The notes: generated by a model not told the origin, from the sequence alone. DNA of 64,000 nucleotides from Cavenderia fasciculata (GCF_000203815.1 NW_004457711.1:62001-126000); one strand, 5' to 3'. Counted from the stretch's first letter, positions 36,132 through 48,017 are shown. A program made the numbers and translations.

Positions 36132-36362
36132 AAACTCTAAAATTAATTAATTATCTGTAACTAAAAGAAATGAAATGAAATGAAATGGTTAGAGGGGGGT
36201 TGTTGTGATCGATCTAATTTAAATTATTTATTTTTATTATTACTTTGGTAGTGTGTCAAACCGTTTGGTCGTAGTTGGTATACCAACTACACTATATATA
36301 TATTCATGTATTATCAATTATAGGTAGACCAACTTAATTAAAATTAAAGTACTTTTTTTAAA
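36132..36362. promoter_or_regulatory. KRR1 3' region and GT13-like gene promoter with 20-bp palindrome
   Basis: A 230-bp spacer between two plus-strand genes. It contains the perfect 20-bp palindrome GTAGTTGGTATACCAACTAC (36271-36290), which could form a hairpin at the KRR1 transcript end or bind a dimeric regulator of the next gene. A TATA-like alternating run follows at 36292-36301. Confidence 0.5.
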
Positions 36363-38003
36363 ATGATTAAAACTAGAATTCTAGTTTTGGTTCTTTTTAT
36401 TTTTATTTTGTCTTTGACAAATGCATTAAATCATCCTCAACAACAAAGACATAATAATCAACAACATCAACATCATAATGATATTAGATACTTTAAATAT
36501 TATCAAAATCATAGACTTGGTAGTCCTATTCATCATTTAAATGTAAATCTAACATCAAGAGATAGAGTTTCATCATTGTATGCACTCGATCCACCACCTC
36601 CTCTACAAGAAAAGAATAAATCAAATAATAAGATCATTTTAATTATGGCATACAAGAGGATAGATGAATTTAGACAATGTTTACATAGTTTAATGGCTGC
36701 TAATCATTCTCATGGATATCATCTGGTTGTTACTCAATCTGTCAACAATGCTGATGGCAACGTCAATGTGAGCTATTATGAAAGAATGGTTCAACTTCTT
36801 CATCAACGTGACATTACATCACATTTTAAATCAATCACTCATATTACAACTCCTTCTACTTGTTCGGCACCTTATGGTAATGCTTATCATGCTTTTAGAA
36901 ATTTGGTTCATGGATTTGTTTATACTATTAAATCATTTCCTTATTTGGATTCTTTAATTGTTTTTGAAGTATGATGATGTAAAACAAACAAACAAACAAA
37001 ATTATAATTATAATTATATTAATTTATTCTCTTTTCTTTTTTTTTTTTTTTAGGAAGATACATTAGTTTCAAAAGATATATTCGAATTCTTTAAAATTTG
37101 TAGAAAAAAGATAAATAATGATAAAGGAGAGACTATCAAATTTGCAACAAGTGCTTATTTTCTTCATACTACTCATCCACAATATGATTGGAGATTAGAT
37201 AAACCAATCAAGAGAAAGAGTATAAAGAATGAAATGTCTCTATCTCTATTGAAACCAAAAGAGATTGTAAAGGTTAAATTACAAGGGCAAATAGAATTTA
37301 AAGTATTGGCATGGATGATTCATAAATCTGCAATTAAAACAATCATTCATGATTTTAAATCAATTGAAGATTGGGTATTTAATAATGTATGTAGAAGAAA
37401 GAAAGAAAGAAAGAAAATAACTTAAATACTAATAATTAATATTTTATTGATTATTTATAATGTTTTTAGGGAGAAGAATCAATTATTAATAATCAAGATT
37501 CTATAAAACCAGATATATTGATAGATAATTGTAATTGTTGGAATCATGATAGATATTTAGAGTATAGATTTAGATCAAGTTACTTTTTGGGATCACAATC
37601 ACCAAGATGTACTCATACAACTGGTAATGGATTGAGTAATCCAGGTGATGATTATGGATTCCCAGTCAACCAAATCTATACAAACAACACTGAATTTTAT
37701 CAATCATCAAATAGTGTCGATGGTGAAAAGGGTTGGTGGACAAGAGCAAAGGAGTATCTACCTCAATTAGAGTGTCCCAATCGACTAGATTGTTATCTAT
37801 CTAAAAAAGGTGATCCATCTGATGGAATGAAATGTGGATCAGTAACAATGTCAACATGTTTAAATATTTGGCGTCTCCAATGTAATCCTTGTAGTGGAAG
37901 AGATCCATCTTTTTATTCGTCACAATGTAATGAAAAATATCAACAATGTTGTTTAAATGGTACTAGTTGTACAGTTTCTTCACCATTTATGATTGATATT
38001 TAA
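36363..38003 (+). CDS. putative Golgi/secretory glycosyltransferase, GT13-like
   Basis: Three exons (36363-36968, 37054-37386, 37470-38003) give 490 residues. An N-terminal hydrophobic segment (VLVLFIFILSLTNA) acts as signal peptide or signal anchor, followed by a Gln/His-rich stem. The middle resembles the GT-A fold of the GnT-I/POMGnT1 family (GT13): KIILIMAYKRIDEFRQCL at the first beta strand, then YLDSLIVFEEDTLVSKDIFE, where EED lies where GT13 enzymes carry the EDD metal motif. A Cys-rich C-terminal part (CNCWNHDRY; RLQCNPCSGRDPSFY) with N-glycosylation sequons suits a lumenal protein. Donor and acceptor are unknown. GT13 membership is inferred from pattern, not demonstrated. Confidence 0.6.
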
Positions 38004-38141
38004 ATAACAGTGGTGAATCAATGGTAAATAATTATGGCTCTGGTCTACATTCCTTACCATTCCAATAACTATAAATAATAATAATTAGAAAAATAACTAT
38101 AGTTAGCATTGATCGATCAAGTATTGTATAAATAATATTAT

Positions 38142-38336
38142 TTACCATTTTTGTAGTAACCATTGATTGAATAAACAATTTACAGCATTTAAACCTTTAC
38201 ACATATTTACACCTTCTTCTTCGGTAGTAGCGGTCTTTGATTCTGGCATGGTTGGGGATGCATTGCTGGTAGTTGCTAGTGACGCAAAAACAGCTACTAT
38301 TGCAACAAGTACTAAAAGATAATTAATTCTATTCAT
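38142..38336 (-). CDS. small secreted peptide precursor (64 residues)
   Basis: A 64-residue open frame with a convincing signal peptide: MNRINY, then the hydrophobic core LLVLVAIVAVFASLA, with cleavage likely after TTSNA. The predicted mature peptide of about 37 residues is acidic then hydrophobic and has two cysteines ten residues apart or less (MCKGLNAVNCLFNQW). I recognise no family. Coding status is supported only by the signal peptide and by the clean start. It lies convergent to the GT13-like gene and divergent from the HLS1-like gene. It could be a dictyostelid-specific secreted peptide. Confidence 0.55.
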   Translation of the reverse strand: MNRINYLLVLVAIVAVFASLATTSNASPTMPESKTATTEEEGVNMCKGLNAVNCLFNQWLLQKW

Positions 38337-38733
38337 ATTTCTATGATTGATTGATGATAATAAATGAAAGGAGTCCTAAAAAATTTCACAAACCTTCAGG
38401 TTAACTTTGGACCTTCCCTGGTGTCTCCGAAAAGAAGATACTTTTTTAATAGATAAGATATCTTTTTTGGATATTTGTTGGTGTCTGAAACTTTCGATTA
38501 AAAGAAACAAGGACATGAAAGATGCATCAATCTTTTTTTGATGTGTTGTTAATTAAGTGTATTTATACAACTCAATGGATAATCTCAAAGGTGGAATATA
38601 CAATCTTGTTTATTTTATAAACTAGACGTATAACCATGTGACCGCGACCGAGCCTACTACTTTTTATTGCGTAGGGTTTACATTTATAAATTAATTAAGT
38701 ATGAATAATATTTATAATGATCATGTTAGCAAT

Positions 38734-38770
<37 letters not shown>

Positions 38771-38776
38771 GCAACA
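38337..38776. promoter_or_regulatory. divergent region secreted peptide / HLS1-like gene
   Basis: About 440 bp with a mixed-composition block (38395-38480), a GATGCATC palindrome (38521-38528) and an (AAC)n run leading into the HLS1-like start. The open frame could begin at an ATG at 38717. No separate gene seen. Confidence 0.45.
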
Positions 38777-39883
38777 ATGAGTAGATTTATATTAAGAGAA
38801 TTTTCAAAAGAAAAGGATGATTTAAAAGTTATTTCATCAATTCCACGTTTACCAAACACCCACAACAACAATAATAATAATAATGGAGTGTTGGAGGGAA
38901 TGTCACATCCAATCGATTTTAATATTAGACCAACATTGACAAGAAATAATAAAATTGTAGTGGCAGAGGATGTACATCAACAACAAACAATTGGTGCATA
39001 CGCTTGCAATATTAAAGATATGATTATATGTGGTGAAAAAAAAACAGTCTACTATGTCTTTGATGTCAACGTTCATCCAGAATATCGTGGTCACTCCATT
39101 TCTAGTATGTTTTTTAGAGATATTCACCAAGCTGTCAAAGATCGTCAATCTTCCATCATCGTTGCATCGACATCCAAATCCAATACACCAATTAAAAAGG
39201 CAACTGCCAATGTAGAGATGCAACCACAATATGACCAGTACCAAATGGCTTGGAGATTGGATCAACCTGTCATTGTCGATGTCATTCCACACAAGATGAA
39301 GAAGAAGGATGTAGTAGTTGAATTTACAAAGTTGGTACACTCTGATGATGTAAAATAAAGATGGGATAATGCATTCAAGCAATACAACTTTATTCCCTCC
39401 AACTTTTCAGATATCCTTGTTGACAATGAAAAGTACCATGAATCTACTTTTATGGCCACTATCAAACGTGATGAAGATAGTCAATGTTACGAAGCATCTA
39501 TATCAGTTTGGAATCAAGATCTAATCTTTACACTAAAGAATAATCAGAATGAGGAGACACAAAAGCATCGTCAACTCTATTGTTGTTATTCTTTAGGTAA
39601 AGATCAACAAGTTAGAGACCAACTATTTAGATATCTATTGCAACGAGTACACAATGAATTGTATTCCAAAGGTATCAATTATGTATTTGCAGGCTTCTCA
39701 ATGACCGATCCAATTAGACACCACTTTCCACTAGTATCTGGTATCAAGACGTTAGAGTTTACATCTGTAGCTAGATTCTCTTCTGTTGGTGAACACAATC
39801 AATTCAGATTGCAATCATCCTATCCTATTTGGAATGATCCTCGTGATTATGGAATATTAATGTTATATCCGGATGAACAATAA
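38777..39883 (+). pseudogene. HLS1-like GNAT acetyltransferase with one in-frame stop
   Basis: From MSRFILREFSKEKDDLK to LMLYPDEQ the frame stays open for about 1.1 kb except for one TAA at 39356-39358. Both sides belong to one protein resembling plant HOOKLESS1-type N-acetyltransferases. The N-terminal GNAT half has YVFDVNVHPEYRGHSISSMF (acetyl-CoA region). The C-terminal half has RWDNAFKQYNFIPSNFSDIL, then STFMATIKRDED and ISVWNQDL, which follows the HLS1 order with no gap at the stop. Downstream codons show no other damage. Options are a recent nonsense mutation, a sequencing or assembly error, programmed read-through, or a very short 30-bp intron (39351-39380) that would be exceptional. 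An upstream in-frame ATG at 38717 adds a Thr run. Recorded as pseudogene only because of the stop. Confidence 0.6.
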
Positions 39884-40224
39884 ATAAATAAATATAGTTG
39901 ATGAAGTTATCTAACTGTGTGTTGTAAGATAAAGTAATAAAATGTTTTTTTTGTGAGTTATAATGTCTTTTTGTGTGTGTTTCATCTTTTTTAAAGTCGG
40001 AAAACCTGGTGGTACGATTTTTATTGAATGATCGAAAGATCTGATATTATAACCGATGAGGATGATGGGGAAATCTTAACATTTGATTTTTTTTTTTTAT
40101 TCTACTATTCTTTTCTCTTCACTTTACAATAACAACAACAACAACAACAAAGTGTTAGACTAGTATTAGTCACAACTTGGCTTGACCTCTCTCTCTCTCT
40201 TCTTTTGTGTAAATAATAATAACA
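39884..40224. promoter_or_regulatory. intergenic region upstream of the TBC gene
   Basis: About 340 bp of AT-rich DNA with T runs, a CAA tract (40130-40150) and a CT tract just before the TBC start. No gene is apparent. Confidence 0.4.
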
Positions 40225-43200
40225 ATGGAGCCAACCCAAGATGACACTGATCATCTAGTCAATCAACAAGAAGAAGAACAACCACAACAACATACAGAAC
40301 AAGAGAGTCAAGAGAGAAATCAATCTATTGACAATTTAAAACAACAAGATGATAAAGAGAGAGAAAAAGAAGAAGAAGCCGTTCAACCTGCCTCTATTCT
40401 TCCAATTCAAGAGGTAGGGGAAACTTTTGAACAAGTTGCTGAAAAGACAGAGTCACAACCAACAACTGACCTTCAAGGGAAAGATCATTCATCTTTACCA
40501 ATTCGACAAGATGAATCATCGGATCAAGAGGAAGAACAAGGAACTTCTCCAAAGAGTGGTTCTATTTTAAAGTTTATTGAAAGTACTAGAGGTCAACCAT
40601 CAAGAGATCAAACTAGAAAGAGAACTTTTACAATTGGATCAAGAGGTACTCCAACTATATCATTATCAAATGAACAACAACAACAAGACACTACTACTAC
40701 TATTATTGGTAATCAAGAGTCTTCTTCAACTGCTTCTATCTCTATCATTACCACCTCCACTACGAATGGTACTGGCACAACATTTTTATCAACTTCACCA
40801 TCCCCTTCTACATCACCAAATTCTACAACGGCTACCAATCTATTATCAAATCATCGTTCTACTTCCAACGAAGATTCACCTCTTTCTAGTCCATCACAAA
40901 CAAGAAAGAAAAAAGTACAGAAAAAGGTTACAATCAATCCAGATGATATAAAACCAGATGGTGCTACCAATGACTATGCTTCTCAAGATAACATCATAGT
41001 TACAATTGGAAATGGTGAAGATAATTATAATACTCTTGTCAAAGATGGTATGAAAAGAGATATACATGGATTTATTGTTGATGATTTCTATGAAGAGTTG
41101 AAAAAATTCCAAGTACAAGAGGAATTAATGTCTAAACAAAGATTGGAAAAGTGGACTGCCTTTAACGAACACTACAAGCATGTTGGTCTTTGTTCAAATC
41201 CAAAACAACTTCATAAATTATTATCTCATGGTATTCCCCATGGTGTCAGAAATGTCGTATGTAAAAAAAAAGAAAACAAGTAAAAAGAAGAAGTATATTG
41301 TATCAATCAAGTTTAACTCTTTCCTTTTTTTTTTTTGTTAGTTATGGAAAATTTATTCAGGAGCAGGAGAAAAACAAAGAAAAGAGGAGATTGAATTATT
41401 TAAACAACAAAAGGAAGAGAGATTAAAGTCAAGATTGAATGGAATGGGAACTATTAGAGGATTAAATCCACCTGCCAATAGAAAATCATATTACCAACAC
41501 TTGCACCAAATCATTCGTTCATCAAATAGAATATCAACTAGATTACAATCTACGGCAGTAGAGATTGATAAAGATATTGAAAGAACTTTTCCCGGCCATC
41601 CATTCTTTGAAAGTGATGAGGGTAAAAGAAAATTGACACGTGTTCTTCAGGCATATTCAGTTCGTAATAGAAAGGTAGGATATTGCCAGTCTATGAACAT
41701 TGTCGCAGGATATCTCTTGTATGTAGTCAATAGAAACGAAGAGGATGCATTTTGGTTGCTGTCAACCATTGTCGAAGACTATTGCCACAATTATTACTCG
41801 ACCAATCTCTTGGGTGCACAGGTAGACATGCAAGTATTTGACCACCTCGTCAAGACTCACCTACCAACACTCTACAATCACATGCAAAATCTGTCAGTTT
41901 CCCTTTCATTGCTTTCTACCAAGTGGTTCATGTGTCTCTATGTGGGCGTTTTGCCAAATGAAATTGTTTTTAGAATCTGGGACCATCTCTTTGTCGAGTG
42001 TGGTATCTATGGTTTCCACAAACCATCACAAGAATCAAAATGGCTCGAAGAGGACATTATTCTCAACGACAAGCTCAACCAACCATTCAAATGTCAAGGT
42101 CTCGCCAGTTATAACCTTCTCTTGACTGCTCTGGCCATTCTATCCTACTTGGAAGAAAGCCTTCTCAAGACCAATTCCACACCAGAACTTCTCACCATCC
42201 TTTCAAACAATTGCAAGGGTATTTTTGATGCAAAGAGATTTTTCAAAAAGTATTACAAATGGAGAGATAGAATCAATGAAGAATCTTTTATCGAATCTAA
42301 AAAGGTTTCTGAAATTAATTTAATTCAAGAATTGGAAGAAATGAGAAAATTAAGAGATCTTAGATCAACTTCAAAGATTACTAGATGTAAATATATAGAA
42401 AGAAAAGGAAAGAAAGATTATTTATTTATTAAATTTTTTTTTTTTTTAACTTTTAGTTTCAAAAGGAGAATTGGAAAAGATTTGGGATGGATTTAGAAAT
42501 TTGAATCTTGGAATGGGACAAAGATCGCGAGTAAGCATGGGGAAATCATTAAAGTTGGATTTTGATATATTTAAAAAGGTATTTTCATACATTTTACCAA
42601 CTTATGATACAAGTGCCAAGGAAGTGATCATTCAACAACTCTTTAAAATTTTTGATAAAAATAAGGATGGATGTTTGGATTTCTCTGAATTAATGAGTGG
42701 TCTTTGTATTTTAGCAAAAGGAACTTCCGAAGAAAGATTACAATGTAAGGAAAAAAACAAAATAAGAAATAATAATATTTATATTTATTTATTTTCTTTT
42801 TTATTAGTATACTTTTCATTTTTTGATAGTGATAATTCAGGTTTTGTAACAAAAGAAGAGATGAAGTTGATGCTTCAAACGGCCTATGAAAAAATAGATC
42901 TAGATCCATTGGCTGTTACACAATCATCTATTGATGACTATGTTGATGTTGTATTTTCAAATCTTGGCATCTCAAACAACAGTTTGTCATTTGATGATTT
43001 CAGACGAGCCATTCTCTCTTATCCAAGAATATTCAAATGTTTCATGTTGGAGGAAGAAACATTTACAATTGAAGATTTTGAAATGTTTGATGAATCAGAT
43101 ACAGTAAAATCTAATGTAAATACTCCTCCTCTTGTTGATAATGTAAATAATAATAATGATATCGATAATAATATACAACGAGGAGAAAACAATTTAAAAA

Positions 43201-43643
43201 CAAGTGATGGTATAAAGAATAATAATGAAACCAACAACAATTCAGAGCCAACAACAACAACAAATGACTCTAATAATTCACTACAAAACCATCCTTTATT
43301 AAACACCAACATAACCTATACCAAACCAAAATCAAATACAGGATCCAACACTAGTATTAACAGCAATAATGGTAATAATTCCAATTTTAAATCAACATTA
43401 ATTCAAGCAATTGAACAAGCACAAATGGAGAAAGAGCCAGGGGTAAAGCATCAAACCATTAGTTCTTCTAATGAAACAGTATCGACATCTTCCTCTGCTG
43501 CTCCATCTGAAAATTCAGCAACTGCTGTGCCAGCTCCCTCATCTTCACCTTCACCTTCTTCTGCTCAAACTGACAGATCAAGAAGATTATCTCGTGCAGT
43601 TGAACCAGAAGGAGCTCCACTTTCTTGTTGCAAGTTTATGTAA
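40225..43643 (+). CDS. TBC-domain Rab GAP with EF hands and CaaX box
   Basis: Four exons (40225-41256, 41342-42386, 42457-42744, 42808-43643) give 1066 residues. The first ~290 residues are Gln/Glu/Ser-rich. The TBC domain (about 340-640) carries both catalytic fingers: IDKDIERTFPGHP (Arg finger) and KVGYCQSMNIVAGYLL (Gln finger), then WDHLFVECGIYGF. Two EF hands follow (about 757 and 797): DKNKDGCLDFSE and DSDNSGFVTKEE, with ligands at the expected positions. After an Asn/Ser-rich stretch the protein ends PLSCCKFM, a CaaX farnesylation box preceded by a Cys that could be palmitoylated. The layout resembles TBC1D8/9 proteins but lacks GRAM domains and gains a lipid anchor. Predicted role: calcium-tuned, membrane-anchored Rab inactivation. 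Confidence 0.9.
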
Positions 43644-43761
43644 TAAACAATCTTTAGTATTTGCAACCAATCAATCCATATTATAGAAAAAAAACAATTA
43701 TTTATTTACAAAAGGGGATTTATATTTTTTTTGTTTACATGTACAGATTAATCAACTTTGA

Positions 43762-46700
43762 TTATTGTTGATTATTATTATTATTACTATTATTATTTTC
43801 ATTTCTATATAAACTTTGGAAATTAATAATATAAGAACTTAAATTTGCCATAGAATGACTAAGGTAACCAATAGTTGACTTTGTGATTTGAGGAGCCTTT
43901 TTACTAATTGCACGAGAAGTATCTGTGATGTATTGCTGCAAAGAATCTTTGTGAATGTCCAAAAGTCTTTCAAAATGTTGTTCGGCAATCTTTGTTGGAA
44001 GTCCTGGGAAGAAACGATTGGCAACTTCATCTTGGATATAGGTCTGACTGAATCGACTAGAGTTGTCCAAAACTGGATCGAGTTTGTTCAAAAACATAAG
44101 ATGGTATAAAAAGAATGGTGCTTCTTTTCTCAAAATACTAAATACCAATGTTGATAACTTTTTAAATGTTTCGATATTCTCTGTAGATTCAATAGTCTTT
44201 GTAAAATCATCACTAAATCTTAAAAAGTTTGATATTGGTTTTGGTTCCTAAAGAAAAATTAAATAGAAAAGGATGTTATTAAATATTTTTATCTTTGTTT
44301 TTTTTGTTTTTGTTCTTTTTTACCTTTCCTAAAATAAAACCATAATCAATGTGAAAGAAATAACCATTATAAGTGATCATAATATTTTCATTATGACGAT
44401 CACCAACACCCAAGAGATGAGTGATGACCATCCAAGAAGCAAGAGATCTTTTAAAACTTTGAATACATGGATGAATACTGTTGCTGCTATTTCTTTCCTT
44501 AAAGTATGTTGGGATGGAAGTTTCGTTGATCTTGCAAAGTGTCTCTGCGTTTTGGACCACCTCGATAAAACCATATTCATTGTTGCAAGGAAGCACACGA
44601 TAGGTCACTATAGAGTCGAGAACTTTTTCCATGTCTTCATCAAAGTCTTCGTAGCAGTTGAAAAAGTCTGTCTTCATCTTGGATATGGTTTCTGTAAAGA
44701 CAGAGGTTGACATTTTCTTGTAGGAATCGATAAGCATGGATAGATGCTCTGGATCATAATCTGCTTTGACAATGTTTTCAATCTGAGTATTTTTGACCAT
44801 CGATAGGATGTTGTGGAGTTTTGAGAGACTAGAAAATGCCTGAATGGCATTGGTATGAGACTGAGAGTAAATCGAATCCATGACAGAGTCGAAAAGCTTT
44901 TTATGGTCCATCTTTAGTTTTCTGATGTCATTAATCTTTTCCTGGAGGATCTTTTTCATGACCGAGATAATGTTGAGAATGATACGGTCTTTTCTGACAT
45001 CGTCCTTTTTAAAGATGAGATCAAAGATTTCTTCCTTTTTAGTGTCGGTGTTGAGACATCTAAATACCATCTTGATTGGACGTGTTGCACTGTCTTTGAT
45101 TGTCATACGATCGGGAAAGAATTCCTTGATGACGTACGATGGATCGATGGGATAACGAATTTCAATGGGGACAACCTCGTACTTTTCAGTACGTGGATTA
45201 AAAGTACGGACCTGTCGATTGATAAGGTTACTGATTTCATTCTTTTTCACATCAAACTCTGGACCATAATAGGGTGGTATACTCTTTAGAATGTTTAAAA
45301 GTTCGACACCATAAATGTAACTTTGTGTGGTCTTGTCATTCTTTGTAGCTTGCAACATTGAATGATTGTGAAGTAGTTCACATTTAAACACTTCATACTT
45401 GTGGAAATATTCTTTACTTGTTTGACAGTTGTTCAATTCCCACAATAAAAAGTGTGCAATTCTTGGTGATTTTAATGATTTATCAAATAAATATTCTTTT
45501 AAATCATTTCTTTCAACTGATTTTTCAAATCTAAAATAAAAAAAAAAGAAATTATTAATAATTTAATTAACTGATATAATTTTGTTTTTTTTTCTCACCT
45601 TAGATAATAAACCAATTGAGGTAAGAAATAAATTAAATCATCATCACAATCTATTGTTTTTAGAATATCAACTGCAAACTTTCTAATTTCTTGACAAGTA
45701 ATGTTTTCATCCAAAAGTGGAAAGACGTCTTTGATTGGGATTGTTGAACAACAAGATGAAGAACACATTAAATAGTAACAGTTCATTTCTGTCTTTTCGC
45801 ACCCCTTGACAATCTTTAGAATCTTTTCCAATTTTTGTTGATCGATACCTCTCCAGTCGATTGATTCTACCAATTTGACGATCCATTTTGAATGTCCTTC
45901 CAAATATTTACGATTTCTCCAAAGTGATTCTCTTTCAAATGGTTCAAATTGGTGGGTAGGGAAACAATATTGAATCTCTCGAATAGAAGACATGTAGGCA
46001 ACAGATGCCTGTCTCCACATTACACGGAGCGATGAAAACTTTCTAACAATTGGGAATTTTAAAGCCATCAACTCTAGTGATTGATGAATCGTTCCATATC
46101 TTGTATGTTGAACAAGATTACTAAAACAATCTGAACATACCCTAAGCTTTCTATAAAAATAATCCTTTGAACTAGTATATTTTGGTGAAGGTATAGAAGA
46201 ATGTTGAATTGAATTATTTGTACAACTACTACAAAATATATATCCTAAAAATAATCAAAAAAATTAAATAAATTAGAATATGTGATTGAATTTGCAAATT
46301 ATTTGTTTTAACATACCACATTCTCTACAATGATGTTTTCTATTTAAAAGATTAAATTCTGCTCGACATTTATGACAATGAAGAGTAGTTGAATCTTTGA
46401 TCGCTTTGTAGAGACGACGATTCTTTACATCCAATACAATGTCTGGCTTGAAATCCTTTTGCCGATTTGTTTCAAAAATCGTCGAGAGTTGCATATTCTT
46501 TTTTGATGGTTTGCATTCTTGGTGTGGGGAGGTGTGTTTTAATACTGGCGAGTGAGAGGATTGAGAATTGTCGACAACCGGCTCTTCTCGAAGAGAGAGA
46601 ACCGGTGAATCACCATATGATTTTGAAAAGTTATCTTCAGTTTCAATCTTGAACATTGTTTCTGGTTCAAAATCACATGAAATATCCAAAAGATAACGAG

Positions 46701-47675
46701 CTTCATCGGCCGATGCTGCATTGGTCAATAATCTTTCCAATTGAAATCTAACACTTTTGATTAAAAGGTTACCAATAATATCAAAATAGTGTGCACATAG
46801 AATCCATGTATCCAATATATATCCCTTGCCTTTAACCGATACTGTATTATATAAAAACTCTTTAATAGTAACATCTCTTTGATCGAAACAAATGTTTTTC
46901 ATTTCATTACTATCATCGTTGTAGTTGTTATTATTGTTGTTATTGTTGATATGATTATGTAAAACACTAAGACTGTGTGTATCTTCTAGACTAACAAATT
47001 GATCTTCCTCAAAGGTTGGTGATAATATTTGTTCAAAAGTATCATTTGATAAATTTACTGGAAGAGGTGGTGGTATATATTTCCTATTCTTATTGTTATT
47101 CTGTTGTTGTTGTTGTTGTTGTTGTTGTTGTGTTTGTCTATTTAATTTTTAGGATTAATTAATTGATTCTGATAATTAACCTTTACTATTTTTTTTAATA
47201 TTAATTTAATTGAATCATTATCAATGATTGGGTATTGTTTTGCAGATGTAAATATAGGTGAAGTTGATCCTTTGGGTGAAGATGAAGATGAAGACTCTGT
47301 ATGATTTGGTGTATTTGAACCTGTAGAGGTGGATGAAGAAGAATATGATGATGACGACATAGGTTGAGAAGAGGATGATGATAGACCTCCACCACCGATT
47401 GAAAGAGGTGTAGCATTGGTTGGAGAGTCTACCTTTGGTCTTTGATAGATAGTTGATAATACGGAATCTAAAGCTAGCAAGAATGAAATGATTTGATTGC
47501 CTACAGTTTCGCTGATATTAAGATCGTGTGGAAGATAAATCTCTACTATTGGTTTGTTTGATGTCTTTCTATCACGTTCATACTCTGCTCTCAACATTGA
47601 AGAGTACTGTATGAAATGTGTTGGTAGAGGTTGTAATCTTTTCTTATCAGGTAATATAATTTCTAATGTTGACAT
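43762..47675 (-). CDS. Skp1-like / FYVE / class III PI3-kinase fusion protein
   Basis: Five exons (47675-47187, 47100-46317, 46244-45599, 45530-44324, 44247-43762) give 1203 residues. N-terminal POZ half: LEIILPDKKRLQPLP, then VEIYLPHDLNISETVGNQI. After a Ser/Asn-rich insert comes the Skp1-type C-terminal half (about 235-310): LCAHYFDIIGNLLIKSV and ADEARYLLDISCDFEPE, which parallels Skp1 AANYLDIKGLL and PEEIRKTFNIKNDF. FYVE finger (about 404-470): CHKC, RKHHCRECG, CSSC, RVCSDC. PI3K helical domain about 490-700. Kinase lobe about 770-1190: KKDDVRKDRIILNIISVMKK, GVGDRHNEN, FHIDYGFILGKEPKPIS; the Vps34-like tail is VANRFFPGLPTKIAEQHFER. About 100 extra residues sit between KKIL and VTYRVLPC. 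There is no C2 domain. Least certain is intron 1 (47101-47186); without it the Skp1-like N-terminus would be a separate gene. Confidence 0.8.
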
Positions 47676-48017
47676 TGTTTTGTTTTGTTTTGTTTGTTTG
47701 AATGAATAGATTCTATTCTTTAGATAATTATACAAGTGAAAAATGATCTGTGTTTTGTTTGGTTTAAAAAATAAATAAATAAATTGCTATTTACAAATAA
47801 ATAAAAGGTTATTATATAGTGAAGTGAAAATATAGTAGTAAAACAAATTAATTTATGACTTGGTTGGCCTACCATAGAGTTTTATTTTCCTGTTTTTTCG
47901 AAACCCAATAAAAAAATTAGTGTATGAATGTGTGGTGTCATTCATTATCACCAACCACACCTTCTATTTCAGTGTAGTTTGTGAAAAGCGAGAGATAGAG
48001 AAAGGACAGAAAGAGAG
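47676..48017. promoter_or_regulatory. divergent region PI3K fusion / alpha-beta hydrolase
   Basis: About 340 bp of AT-rich DNA with a TTTTG pentamer run (47680-47698) and AAAT runs near 47768-47804. No gene or specific motif was recognised. Confidence 0.4.

Noticed and set aside
47142-47186. Skp1-like N-terminus as a separate small gene ending INPKN
   Set aside because: The C-terminal half of the Skp1-like fold sits in the next exon in a compatible phase, so fusion is the better model, though not proven.
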